A stretch of 64,000 nt of DNA, from the NCBI GenBank assembly GCA_905178155.1, contig CAJINV010000015.1:911907-975906 (forward strand), in the 5' to 3' direction. Under the pieces are notes generated by a model that was given only the letters and a program-made list of their open reading frames with translations, was not told the origin of the DNA and searched no databases. The first letter of the stretch is position 1; every line of letters starts with the position of its first letter. This document shows, piece after piece, positions 30,891 to 44,100 of this stretch. This DNA comes from Amoebophrya sp. A120. Lineage: Eukaryota; Sar; Dinophyceae; Syndiniales; Amoebophryaceae. The translations under genes and the position numbers were made by a program.

Positions 30891-33579
30891 TTTGATCACC
30901 GGTCGTCGTGCAGTAGAAATGGTCGGCGGCGCAAGGGGACTACTACAGGTAGTTCCGGTTCCACTCCTAGAAGTAGGTTAATATTGGAAACTGGGTTACT
31001 TAATGGAAGATTGATCAGGTTAGAAATGTATCTCAAGAATGGGTCGCCCGCAGTCGGGAACGAATGTTGAGTGGCACCGGGAGCAGGTGCACTTACAGAA
31101 TGAAAGGGAACAAAGGATTATGAATCTACACGACGGGCATGATATTATTAGGGTGGGCATGTTCAAAATATGGGCAAATACGGGGGCAACTTTACTTTCT
31201 GAAACTGAAAGTCAAAATAGTTGGAATGCTATATTTGTTTTTGTACGATGAATTGGTACTACGTGGAAAAAAATCATTTTCAACATTCTGCTCTTCCTGC
31301 AGTAGAAGCGATTGCACTTCATATCTGGTACAATCAGAAGTAGATGATGAACGATTTCTTTGTACGAGCACGAAGATGCGCATGCACCACAACAACAGCG
31401 CAGGTTGCACGAAAAAGAGCATCATGGTAAAACCAAACGAAGCAGACGACGACCGACTAGGACATGGATGATCACCGCCAGCTCGTGGCAGTTGTGTATT
31501 GCCTGTTCAGTAGCACGGCTCCACTGTTTCTCTTTGTTTTTGACGTTGGCGTCTACTGTTGTGGTGTACGACGAGTTGGTCATCGCGGTTTTTATTGAGG
31601 AGGCAAGCATAGTGCTTATGAGTGTAACAGGGCCTTGTAGTCCCAAGAACGACACAAGAAAGTCGCTCTGCTGGGTCATCTTTATGTTTAGTTATGATGC
31701 TGGCACGTATGTTTTATTATGCACCCCTCGTCGACTCCCAAGTCGATAGTAAATTGAAAATGCGTCTTGCTCACCTTGCGTTAAGATGCGACGCTGTACA
31801 AGTAAACAAGTAGGTGTGGGTCCGCTGTAGTACATTTTGGCCTCGTTAATATTTGTAATCGTTTCTTGCCGTTCATGTAGCACGTTTCATCTTCAATACA
31901 AAGCAGCTCGGCAAGAAGAACTGTGAGGGCGTGGATTTTCGGTGTACTAGCGCTTGTTTATTTTAGTGTCCTCGCTCTTCATTCAGGAAAATCGTCTTCA
32001 CCTATGACAGTTTTTTCCTGCTGTGAACGCAGCAGCATCCGCGAGCTTCTTCGGGAGAAGAAGCATCGCAGGGCGCTGGCGCTCCAAACTAAAACACTTT
32101 CGTGCTGGTAGAGTGCAGCTAACTCGCAGAGCGTTGCAGAGCGCTACATCTTTGCAGAGCGATGGAAAAAAAGCTGATGTAGTACTGCCGTGCTGTTGTT
32201 GACTGATGTCGCTAGATTTTTCTTTTCCTTCGTGAAATACAATTTTTCTTTGTGAGATTCTGTCGCTATTGATGACGCTGCAACTGCAACTGGTGCTGCA
32301 TTTGCTATCCCTATTTCTATTAGTTTTGCGTTTGTAGTTCTTATGCGAGATTGCGAGAGAATGCGCAATCGCGAGAGAATGCGCAAAGAAAAAATAGAAA
32401 GCAGAAGCTTGCCGCATCAACAAGGTGAGTATATGGGGGGACCGTAGGGCGAAGCACACCCTCAGCGGTAGAGCAGAAATTCTACCAAGTTTATCTTCCA
32501 CTTGAGGCTTTTTTTTTCGTTGCTGTTGCTTCACTTGCTGCACAAAAATAGTCAAATACTAACTCTCTTGAGAAACTTGCACATGCTGTCATCATGAAAC
32601 TACTCCTTAGCCTGCCTAGTGCAGATTCAAACATTACAGATGAAGATCAAGATACCCTCCAAAGAATCACGTGGATGCCACTGTGCGTGTATTTCTTGTC
32701 ATCTTTTGATCTGTGCGAAAAGGAGAGCAGCCATAAGAAGTCGCACAAATATTTGGTAAAAACCTCACAAACAACTGTGTCACAACGTGCTGCACTAGAT
32801 AGACAGGCTCCGGCCTCACTCCGGGGAAGCTGGAAATCCATACTGACATGAAGTGACACAACAACTACAGTAAAGAAACCATGACAAAGCTGTTATGGAA
32901 GCTTCGGGGTCTAGAAAGGTGCACCAAATGAGTTCCGCTCCTTCGTTCTTCTACTTAAGCTTAGTCTACTTCACACCTAGTTCTTGTTCTGCTGCTTCTG
33001 CTATACTTACGCAGTAGCCAAATCGAGCGGTAGGTACGGGATAAGCGGGCAGCTCTCAACATTGATGTGGTGGTGGAGTCCAGATTTTGATATTGTACTA
33101 ATCAAAGAACAAGGCACAATCTCATGTCAATCTCTAGGCCTATTTTTATTCTTAAAGCGCCCAGTTGTAGATTTTTTTAGTGGATTAGCAGCAGAGGCTT
33201 CACCCAGCAGCGGGCTGTTTTTTTTTATTTTGTTTGATTTTTTTGCATTTTCATTTGAGAAAAAGCTTTATTTTGTTCCTAAGTATCAAGCTCTTCTGCA
33301 GAATTTTTTGTGCCGCGGTCGTTGGCCTTTAATGTAGACCTTCGACGAGCAGGCTTGTACGTCTGGAGAGCTTTTGGGATTGGGTTCTTCTTTTTGGAGA
33401 AACAACGTAAGAGAATAACGATAAAGAAGTACGCAGGATCTGTATTAAGAGAATAACGATAAGAAGTACGCTTTGTCATATTAGGGTTCTGTCTTTTATT
33501 TCATTGTGTATTTTTATCTTGAATCTCCAGTCAGAGACGGAGCTCCAAGCTTCGGACAAAAAATTAAGGCAAAAGAGCG

Positions 33580-33670
33580 CAGCGATTTTTTTTTTTCGTT
33601 TTTTGCTTTTTTTTTGTTTTTCAGGTTTTTTGCTTTTGTTCTGTTTTGTGATTTTTGTCGTTTTTTCTGT
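33580..33670 (+). repeat. T-rich low-complexity tract
   Basis: About 90 bp, mostly T on the given strand (A-rich in gene direction), interrupted by GC, CAG and CGT triplets. No function is assigned. Confidence 0.6.
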
Positions 33671-34755
33671 TGCGTGAAAACTCCGGATAGTTGAAAACGC
33701 GACGTGTGCGCGACGAAACGTACTAGGTCGCGACGAAACGCAGGCTCCGATAATATATCGGATGCGATTGGATCTGGCGGATCCGGTTAGTACTGTATCA
33801 GAAGGAGAACAGTGCTCGTACTCCTCGTGACCGGATCGATATTAGACCAATATACAAGCTTCTGCATTCATAATTGTGAGAAGATGTTTGTAGAGAAAAG
33901 CATTGAGAGATGTAGATGTACAGATCTAGATAGGTTATCCTCGATAAAAAAATACCCAACTCCCTTGCACGAGAAACCGAAGTCAAGAACAGTTTTTTTT
34001 CTTCTTTTCAATTTCAAATCGCTGACCACGTCTAGTCGTGCGGCGTTCGGGTCTTATTTTGCATAAGAGAAGACGAAGAAGTTCTTACAGTCAGTTGGTC
34101 AGAAATCCTCCGGGTCGTAGAAAAAGGAAGAAGAAGAAGAAGAAACTACTGCTCCTTGACTGGAATTTCCATACTACAGCTGCCGCACCTACCTGTTGGT
34201 CTTCCGTGCCGGTGGTGCAGAAGTGGCACGACGACGACCTCCACAACGGTCGATTTATTTATTGTTGTATCTTCTCTCCTGAGTAGGAACAAGCTTCTAC
34301 CGCATGCCGCCTAACTCGATGAGTATTTGAAGAGTTGTAAATCAACAAGACCACGCTGTGTCGTGTGGCTGTCATTGCAGCTCCTGAATTAGTGTACTTA
34401 CTTCATTCGTGTCGCTTTCTTCACTTTTTCGTCCTGTCGCTTGGTTCAAAGTTGTCGCTCGTCCGGCGTGATGATAGAGGATTTTTCATCTCAATGGAGT
34501 CGTAATGTCGCGGGCTGACATAACAGTAGAAGTTGTACTTGTCGTAGATAATAGAACGGGTACGTAGCGCAGGTAGTTGTATGTCAGTTGTAATGCTGTC
34601 GCAGCACGACAACATCGATATCGAAGAATCGTCACCATTGCAAGTTGTAGTAGCAGTTGTGTCGCAGTAAGAAGATCCTCGCCCTCCATTTCGTTTCGTC
34701 CACGAAAGAGCAGTGACGTTTGCTCTTTGAGGCTATTGCTTTAAAAGCTAAAGCT

Positions 34756-34819
34756 TCTTCTGGTTCTGTTTTTTTAGATGCAAAAGCCTTTTGCATCTAA
34801 AAAAAACAGAACCAGAAGA
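34756..34819. repeat. Near-perfect 32-bp-arm hairpin
   Basis: Arms beginning TCTTCTGGTTCTG... and ending ...CAGAACCAGAAGA meet at GATGCAAAAG C CTTTTGCATC, with a 1-nt loop. The only difference is 7 T against 8 A. It is not an introner: it lacks TAT/ATA ends and the internal module. Confidence 0.9.
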
Positions 34820-35140
34820 TGCAACGGAAACTATCGTAGCGCACTTTATGTACTTAGCTGCTGCCGGTTCCCTTTCTCGTGCACAGGTAGTCGATGCTTC
34901 GCAGTGGTGGATAAATGGCATATGAAGATGTACTTGGAATGCGAGCTGCTGATGTTCACGCTATCTTCTTACTGTAATGACGAGTATGTCATGCGAATGC
35001 TACGTCTTATTTTTCTATCACTGTCTACAAGTATTGTTATATCAGGTCGAAAGCCGCCATCTTCGCAAAAAATCTATTATAGCAGGCTTGCAAAACAAAG
35101 CAAAGTAACATTAAATCTTCATCAAATTTTCGTATCATTA

Positions 35141-38100
35141 TCACTTTTTCCCTTTCTTGTGCTTTTTTGACGAGGGGGCAGTAGACTGGGGCTTGCTGTT
35201 CTTGTCAGGGCCAGCTTTTTCTTCCCCGCTGTTCAACATCAAAGTCGAACTAGTTGGCCTCGAGGGCTGGATATAATCTTCAACATGGATTTCAGTGTCA
35301 CCTCCTTCATCATCCGACAGCTCGGGAATTGTACAGCCGCTCCTCAGCACGTCGTTCACAAAATCCAGCTGCTCCTGGGCATTGCAGACATCGTTGTTGT
35401 ATTCGAACTCATCTTCCAAAATAAATCTTCTGCACTCATCTTCTTCTTCAACACCGTGATTTTTAGCGTCTTCATCAGTGCTGTCGTCCTCGTCGCTATC
35501 AGGGGGTAAAAGACGCTCAACTTGGTTGTTCAGTCGACCCTTCATCTTGCGAGAGGATAAAGCAGAGCCGGTGGAAGTTGTTCCGGGCCCCCTAGAGGGG
35601 ACCCCGGCACCGCCCAGAAGGTCATTACTGCCAGCAGTTGTCGCAGCAGCATTCTCGTCATTCGCATTCGAGCTGCAGCTGGCCGATCCCGAGCATGAGC
35701 TTGTGCTAGAGAAGGCCGAGGTGGCAGCTGTTCTGCTCGCAGGAAATAAATTCATTCCACCACCACCAATTCTGCTTGCACGACTGCTGTAGTTGCGGCT
35801 CGAGGACGAGCTCCCTCCCCCGCCGCTGGCCCGCATCAGAAATTCCCGCACATCTTCCTCGTCCTCTTCGTCCGCATCTTCATCCAGATAAAAAACGTCG
35901 TGTTCCTCGTGCTCCCCTTCGCGCAGGATTTCCGCAATCCGCGATGCCGACATGGTTTCCTCCCCGTCTTCCGCGATGGAATAGGAGGCCGCGAACTTGT
36001 TCACGGAAGTGCTGGAAGAGGGGACCCCGGACGTTGATGAAGCGGGAGGTAGTACCCCACGACCGGCCGCACTACTGCGAGGCTTGGCAGGCATAGAACT
36101 GGTTGTGTTTCGACGGTCAAGAAGTGGCTTCTTCTTGTTCACCTCTGACGAAGAGACACTCGAACTACTCGAAGTAGAAGTCGCACTTGCAGTTGCAGCA
36201 GCTGTAGCCGCGCCCCAAGTGACCTGCCCGCTCGGAGAGCGCGGCCCTTCCAGACGTGCATAATCTTGTATGCTCGTAGACCATTCAGCACGCGGAGCGC
36301 CACGTGGAGGTCCACCGAGCCGAAAATTTTCCGGCAGAGGCATTCCCGGGGGGAAAAAAGGTTTGAGTTTTTCCATTATGTGTTCTACGTACACTTTGTC
36401 TGACTGGAATTTAATATTTTTACCACAAAGGCCGCGCGGGGATGTTCTTGTTGACATCGGTTGATGTTCTTCTTCTCCGGCATTTTTGTCGGTTGTGTTG
36501 GGGCGGCCCTCGCCCTGCTGCTCTGCTTCTGCTGAAAACGCCGCTGCAACGTCGTAAGAATGGTTTAACCTTGTTCTAAAAATCTCCGCCAGCTGTCGTT
36601 CTGCCTCCAATTTCTTTTCCCCTTCGCCATGCTCGCTGACGGTCCTGGACAAGTTCGTGATCACTTCTCGCTGCGACCTGTCCTCAGATAAGACTTTTGT
36701 CAAAACCTCCCGGGCCTTTTGGTGCTCATCATGTCTCCCGAGGTGCACGACTCGGGTTTTAGGATTTGATGCATTTCGCGTGGTGCAGATGTCGCCATGC
36801 TCTTCATTTTCCACCTCGTCAAGTAAGGCAGTTGTAGGCGTTCGTTATGAACTGCAAAAGTATCGTACTCGTATAAATGCATTACAAATTTTCTCAGCAT
36901 GAGAAATGAAATTTGTAATGCCGATCTACATTGAGAAAAAAATTTGTAATGCATGATTGCAAAAATACGAGTGCGATACTTTTGCACAGGATATTCGTGT
37001 GGTGCATGTTATTCGTGGATCTTGATGTTGTATCGCAAGAAAAAACTGTTTCACTGTGAACTTGTGATGCATCGAATGGAACACAGAACTATTTGCCTTG
37101 CTACACCTGCAAGACATTGACTCTTTAGAGGTGTTTTCCCTTGGAGAGCGCGCATGGCAAATTTTCTGTGTCATGTGTAGCAAACTTGTGATGCGGATCT
37201 TGCAGAAGCATCACAGTGAAACAGTTTCTTCGTGGGATATGTTGTCCTTCAACTGCACCTGCCATGTTGCGGGAAAAATGATCTCCTGCTTCGACTTCTG
37301 CTCGAAGATGTCCGGTTGTAGGACCCGCTCTACTTTCACCATCAGCTGCTGTTGCTGTTTTTCCTGCGTGCTGGAGATCATTTTCATTCCCCCGGGTCGC
37401 TGTGTTAGTATCACTTCCACCTCGAAGATCTTCTTGTCCGCCTGCTCGTGCACCACAAAAACTACTACGACGTGCTGCATTATTTCTACTGTGGTGTAGC
37501 TGACGGTTTAATGTTTCGTGAAGATCTTCCCGTTCTACCACCCGATGCGATTTATCGTAGTCCTTCCCCGCCCCAATTAGCTGCGACAGATTGAAGTGCA
37601 CCTGGTATTGCATCTCCAGGATTTCGCGCAGACAGTCTTCCCGCTTCGCCTTGCGCCTCTCGTTTTCGATCTCGACATTCAACTGCACGTCGTATAGTTT
37701 TTCCCAATTTTTGAACTCCGCTTTGAAGTCCATATTCCGTGCCTTGGGCGCCACCACGCGGTTGAAAAGAAACCGTTTCACAATCTGCTCGCAGTCCCGA
37801 AACTTGATCGCGACCTCGCGGAGGTCTTCCCGCGCAATAGCACTGCGGCCGTCTTTTTCGTAGATACCATCCTGCAGCAACTGCAACCCATCCCCGTCGC
37901 CCGTTTCGCGCAGCTTTTTCTCCGCCCGTTCCACCGTCCGGTGGTCCTGAAAGCGCTCGACATCCTTCTCTCGGAGATAGCCGCAGATTTCGCTCGCCTT
38001 GTCGAATTCTGCTGAATACTCCGTTGCGAGTTTTTGGCTGGAGGTGAAAAGTAGCATCGTCTGTTCGTGGTCGGCGTGAATCTGCTGAAAACGTTCTTTC

Positions 38101-41100
38101 TCCTTGGCGGTGATTTGTGTCAAACTTCTCCCACTGTTGCGGATCTGTTGCTCAAATTCGTCCAGTTCTTTCCGTGTGTCCTGGTGCCGTTCTTTGAAGA
38201 ACTTCTCGCATTGCTCGTTTTTCCGGTGCTTTGCGATGAGCATGCGCATGACGTTGCTTCCTTTTCTATCCTTCAGAAGCCCCTGCAAAAACTGCAACTT
38301 AATCTCGCTTTCCAACTGCAAAAGCTCCTTCACGGAATAATATTTCCGGTCTCTTCCCGTGATCGGACACCTACTTTTCCGGTTGTTCTCAATATTGCTG
38401 CTCGGAAAGTGATCGAAATCTTCATGATCTTCCTCCATTCTCTGCACGCGACACAGCCGGACGATGTTCATAATTAACGCCCCCACGCGCTGCAAATCCG
38501 CTTCTCGCTCCTCGTGGGAGAGAGTTCTTTCGGAACAAGCTTTAGCCAGTCGCTCTCTCCGTTCCTTCTTTTCACTAGCCGGCCACTGTTTTTCCCACTC
38601 GGGGGACAGGAGTTCCGCTAGAAGATCCTCTTTTTTGTTTATTTTCCCGTTCTTGTTTCTACTCCAACGGGAAGATGCTGCAGGTCGTAAAAAAGCACAG
38701 GGGTTGACGTTGATCATACCATTCAAATTCCCACCTCCCCGCCCAGTACAAGAACAAGATGCTGCACAGCACAACTCCTGGAAACCCGAGTCGAATTTCA
38801 GAATGTGCTGCTGCAAAACCGTCAACACCACCAGAAACATCTCCGCGCGCCGCAGATGCCTCGTGTGAACCACGTTCTCGTGGGAAGAGTACGAGAGTAG
38901 GATGCTCCAGTTTCTCTTTTCTTCTCTCGTTTGTTCATTATCATTCTCAGCTTCTTCCGACAAGCCCATCTGGTACAAATCATCTAAGTTGATCATCTTC
39001 TGCACAGCCGGTTGTTTTTCTGTCTCGACGAAAAACTGCTCGCCACCTGCTCGTCCGGTTGTTGCCCGGATAAAATCGTCAGCGTCTGCAGCGGCGGCCT
39101 GCTCGAGTAGAGTGGTTTTTCTCTGAAGGTTGGCACCAAGGGCTCTTTGATGTTCTCCGGACTCGTCGACCTCTTTCTTTTTGTTCTTCTTCCTCTTCTT
39201 CTTCGCAGCGGAGGGTAAGGTAGCTGCGGAGGCTCCTGGTCGTGGTCCTGCTGATGCTGAAGATGCACTAGAAGTTGTACGCGAAACGGGTTGCTCTTGC
39301 TGGAACGCCTCGCCGCATTCAGGCACGACCTCGCCGCCCAATGAGACACCATGACCGCCGCCGCGGGTAGAAAGGCCCTCCTCCTGCTGATGCGCCGGTG
39401 GACTGCTGCTGTTGATAAAGGTGCCGTAACTCGAGTGGTCTATAGCCAAAGTCTCTACATTGGCGTTCTCGCCCAGTTGTTGCTGAATGAGTTCCGCAAT
39501 TTTCCGCGACCGCTTCTCCTCCTGGTCCGCCGGAGTGGCGACTAAAAGCAGTAATAATACGTTGTGGTTATGGGAACAGTCCAGAAGTTCCTGTTGAATC
39601 ATCACCCCCAGCCGGGACTCGGTTTGGAAAGAGGAGGGCGGAACTTCTTGCTGTCCTCGATGTTGTGCATGTGCTGAACCAGGTGGACCATGTGATGTAG
39701 TACTAGTAGATGTTGTTGAAAAGACCTTTTTGCCGGTAGTTGCACTACTGGGGTAATATGTTGTTGTAGCGCCTCCACCTGACCCCATGACCTGTTGTTC
39801 CTGCTCTTCTTCCTTCTCCCGTTTCTCCCGTTCCAGCAACATTCTCGCGTACTTCACATCCGCATTTTTCCAGATCACGATCGACCTCCCCGCTCTTTTC
39901 GCAGTTCGCAACACTTTCCGCAATTCCGATTCTGTGTCCCCCAGCGCCGGCCGCGTGATGTCGGAGCTCCCGAACTGGAAGACGTGTAATTTCAAAAGAT
40001 GCGCGATGCAGAAAGCCAATCTGGTTTTCCCGGTGCCGGTATCGCCACAAATGATCAGCCAATTTCGGTTTCTGTTCATCTTTTGTTGAAATAACTTGCC
40101 GTAATTTCTGGATTCTTCCAAATCGTCGGGGAGAGTGAGGAAATTTTTCTCCTCGTCATCTTCATCTACACCTTCGGAGTCGCTTTTTTTGTCGACGTGG
40201 AGGTGGTCCCTGCGTTGTTGTTCATCCGCGCCGTTGGCCTTGCGGTCCGGATTTTTGAGACTGTCCTGGTCAAGCTGCACTTTCTGCTTCATCACCCGAA
40301 TTCCAAAACCGTTCATTTCTGCTTGGTGGAGCTGCATGCTTTCCTGATCCTCCGGCAGTCCGAAAAGCGACCTGTGAAGAAATCTCTTGTCAAGCGTCGG
40401 ATGCCGAACGCGTGCAATCAGTGATATTGAAATTTGTCATGCGCAAATACAAATACACTCGATCTGCGATTTGCGTTTGTCATGCGAAAAAATCGCAAAA
40501 AAAAAAAAAATGCACATGAATACCTGATCCTCTCCACGACTTCCGCCTCCTGCTCGAGCCTCTGCTGTCGCGTTTTCGAATTCTGCCCCTCAAATTCTTC
40601 CAACACCAAATCGCTCCTCCTTTTCTTCCTCCTCGAAATCGCCGCGTCGTTCTGGTGCCATTTCATGCTCGTTTCATTCCCTCCCACCTCCACAAAATCC
40701 TCCCCCTCGGGATTTCGGTACAATTTCCGGATCCAATCCAGCACTTTGATTTTCACGTCGGGACAGCCGTAAAAGGTAAATTGCTTCGTAATAGTTGTAC
40801 TAGAGCCGCTTTCATCATCATCATCATCTTCTTTATCTTTGGGCAGGTACGTCTGCATCACTTTCCTTTTCACCACCGGTCTGACACTTACCTGCTTACA
40901 CTTAGCTACGCGACGAGAGGATGAGTCTGATTGTAGTCCTGGTGCAACAACTTTGGTACTACTATTTCTGGAAATTATCGGAGTTTCGTTTTCCACGACA
41001 ACGTCCTTGCTCCTTCGCAAAACCTGCTTCGGCACCGGGGAAAGAAGGAGTGGTGGGGCGGGTGCAGTTGCAGGAGACGTTGTAATGGAGGTAGGCTTGT

Positions 41101-44100
41101 TAATTTCGACAATCGGAACAGCAGCAGCAGTTGCGCTATGGCTCGTCTGGTGACCATGTGGTCCACTCGGCGGGGGCTGCACCGGTTGTAGTACTGCTCC
41201 CGGTAGAATGCTCGTCTTTTTACTACCAGAAGTCATCGTCGTCGTAACTCCTGGCGGCGCCATCGGATTCATCCCGACCGCTTCCAGTGCTTCCCTCCCA
41301 TACTGCTTTTCCTATGAGAGTGCACAACTCCCCCTCCCCCTCATTTGTGTTGCATGAACAGCAACACAAGCGCTGGCAAAGATGCAGCTTTTGCATGACA
41401 AATTTCTAGAGGATTGTAGTGCTGTTTTGCCTTTCGGAATCTGTCATGCAAAAAGTGCTAACAGGCAAGAGGTAGATTTGGGAATTTGCATGACAAATGA
41501 GGGGGAGGGGGAGTTGTACATTATCATATTTCCAGCCGCGCCCACAGAAGCCGTGCCTCCAGTGCCTTCTTCTCGCGCAGAAAGTTCTCCTGGATCTGCT
41601 CGTGATACCGATATGCATCGCAAAAGTATCGCACATTGCGTTTATGCATTACAAATCTTCTTGTCAAGGCAAAACTGCATTACAAATTCAATTTGTAATG
41701 CTAAGTCAATTTGTAATGCAACATATACTAGTACGATACTTTTGCAGTTCATAACCGATCCTGGCGGACAATCTGTTCTTGCTGTCGCCGTCTCATCTCC
41801 TCCAAACGCGTCTCTTGCCGGGGCGGTTCTTGTAGTTCTGCTGGGATTTCTGGTTGAGTAAGTACGCCAGGCAAGGCCTTATTTGTGTCGTCGAGTTCAT
41901 TCGGGTGCTGCTCCTGCGCCAGAATATTAGCCCCCTCCGCATGGTCATTCGACGGCTTCGCTTTGTTCAACATCGTTGACTGTTGTTCCACCTGGACGAG
42001 CCGCCGCTGGTCCTCAAGACCTGTAGGGCGAGAAGTTGTTGTGCTGGCAATAATCGAAGGTCCCACCTGCCCGATCCGGGTGTTCGCTAATTCCTCGAGC
42101 GAGGATGGTTTGTAGGAGCTCGCAGAATTGTGCGCCGGCGGGGGAGCCAGGGACGTGACGGAGTGTGTTGCAAGGTGGTGCCCAGTTGATGTTCTCATCT
42201 GCTGGTGGTCCATTCGGGAAGCTGATCCGGTTGGTAAGGGGCCGACGTTCGACGATGCGCCTGAAAGAAGGTCGTCAGGTATGAGAATCACTGAGTCCTA
42301 GTTGTGGTGTTCGTTGTATGCATTGGCATTGCAGCTGCAAAAGGATGAATAGGAATAGGAAAATTTCAATCGTATTAGAAGCGAAAATTGCAAGAGAAAT
42401 TTTAAGTACCGAGGTGCCCAGCATCGCGCCCCATATTAGCCATATCCCGTTCCTTCATTGGCGAGTCGATGGTCGAATCGGAGCTCGACGGCGACTTCAT
42501 ATGCTCCTGAAATAAACGAGAAGCACCACCACACGTCGACCCTCCTTTCTCCTGTTCCGCGATTCGCATTTCATTCTCCAGAAACGCTGTCGCCTTCTCC
42601 TCGGCCGACACTATGTCCCGCATGCGGAACAAGTCCGTCTCCGCGAAAAAGTGCGCGTGGGGAGAGGACGTTGAATTGTGATTGTTCAGATGTAGGAGCT
42701 CATACTGAAGATCTGGTGCCCCAACCCCCTCGACGTCGCCCATAAAGTTGATATCCGGCAAGTCCTCAGGATCGAATAATCTGTGGTCCGGCTGCAGATC
42801 AAATTCGACGTCTCCTGGTATAGTAGTACTTCTGACCATATTATGTTGATCACGACCAGCATTATGACCACGACCTGGCACAGCTCCGGAAGATGTAGAT
42901 GACATCACCCCCGTCGCAGCTCCTGCTGCGACCATATTCGAATCAAAATGGACATATCAAATGTAAAAATGTCTGGGTCTGGAAGATTGCGAGATTTGTC
43001 ATGCATATTTCGGATCACGCAAATGGCGTCTGATGCAGGCAAAAGCATCACAGGTTTTGAACACGCCTCATGATGCCTGTCCCGCATGAGAAACTTCCTA
43101 CTTGCGTGCCAAGAAATGGACAGCTTTTGGCGCTCATGCAACACAAATTTTTGTGTGTTCCAGAGTTTGCATCACAAGTTCCAACCCTTCCAGACCCAGA
43201 CATTTTTACATTTGATAGGACATCCGCTTCCGTCATTTCCAACAGGTCTTCCAGTATCCTGTGCAAAAGTATCACACTCGTAGTAATGGCAGTCATGCAT
43301 TACAAATCTTTCTCTTATGGTAAAGCCGCATTACAAATTTTCTTTTTCATGCTGAGGAAATTTGTAATGCATTTATACGAGTACGATACTTTTGCAATTC
43401 ATATCCAGCTGTGTAGTGCAAAGATGGTGCGCCTTGGTCTGGCTCTCGTCATCGTCGGAGAGAGACTGGAGCGAGGAAGATGAACTGGAGGACGAAACAT
43501 TGCTGTGCCGGGGACCAGGATTTTTCGAAAACAAACCAGAACCTGCTGGTGCTCGGTTGTAACCCTGAAGACGAGGAGACGAGCCACGTCCACCCGTACT
43601 ATGACCCGGCGGCGGCGAGGAGGAGGACCCCTTAGTATCGCTGTAATTTGTGAGAGGCACGGCAGCTCCACCAATAGAACCCGGCTCGTCCGTGAAGAGA
43701 CCCGAGTCATCTTCCTCGTCGTCTCTACTGTTACTATCCACCGGTAGAAAAGGGTTCACTCTCGGCTTATGCTCTCCCGGCAGACTGTCTTTCCGGAAAG
43801 GGTTCATCACTACCGCGGAGGAAGGCGTTTCCTGCGACCGGGCGGTCCGCTCCTCCTCGTACCCCTCTTCTGCGTCGGCGAACAGGTGCTGGCTGGAGTT
43901 CAACAACTCAGTTTTGCTCGTGTCCAGCGGAGGAGGACTCGCAGGAGGCTCATGATGTGCGATATTGATGTTGCCATTCGTGATGTTCTCATTCTCTCCA
44001 GCTCCTGCAGACATTAGATCTTGAACTTGATCCTGCTGCTGTTGAAAATTCAACATGAGTGGTGCGACTGTCGTAATCTTGTCGATGTCGTCGAGTTTGA

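Larger units (their letters stand above)
30891..35140. other. Gene-poor stretch, 4.25 kb
   Basis: The largest region without a supported gene. It has no introners. It holds a short repeat of GCAGAGCG (about 32125-32160), a 17-bp tandem ATCGCGAGAGAATGCGC (about 32350-32390), a direct repeat AGAGAATAACGATAA (near 33410 and 33448), a T-rich tract (33580-33670), a GAA microsatellite (about 34120-34145) and a long hairpin (34756-34819). Several open frames occur on both strands, but none shows recognisable protein character. Confidence 0.5.

Noticed and set aside
31360-31749. Plus-strand open frame in the gene-poor stretch
   Set aside because: No recognisable motif, and no conserved or repeated partner. 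Its length is within chance for this composition.
32440-32500. tRNA-like stretch with AGCGGTAGAGCAGAA
   Set aside because: It resembles a D-arm, but no T-arm GGTTCGA-like sequence or acceptor stem could be paired.
31998-32555. Minus-strand open frame of about 185 codons
   Set aside because: Composition is irregular and partly built from short tandem repeats. No domain and no start context support.
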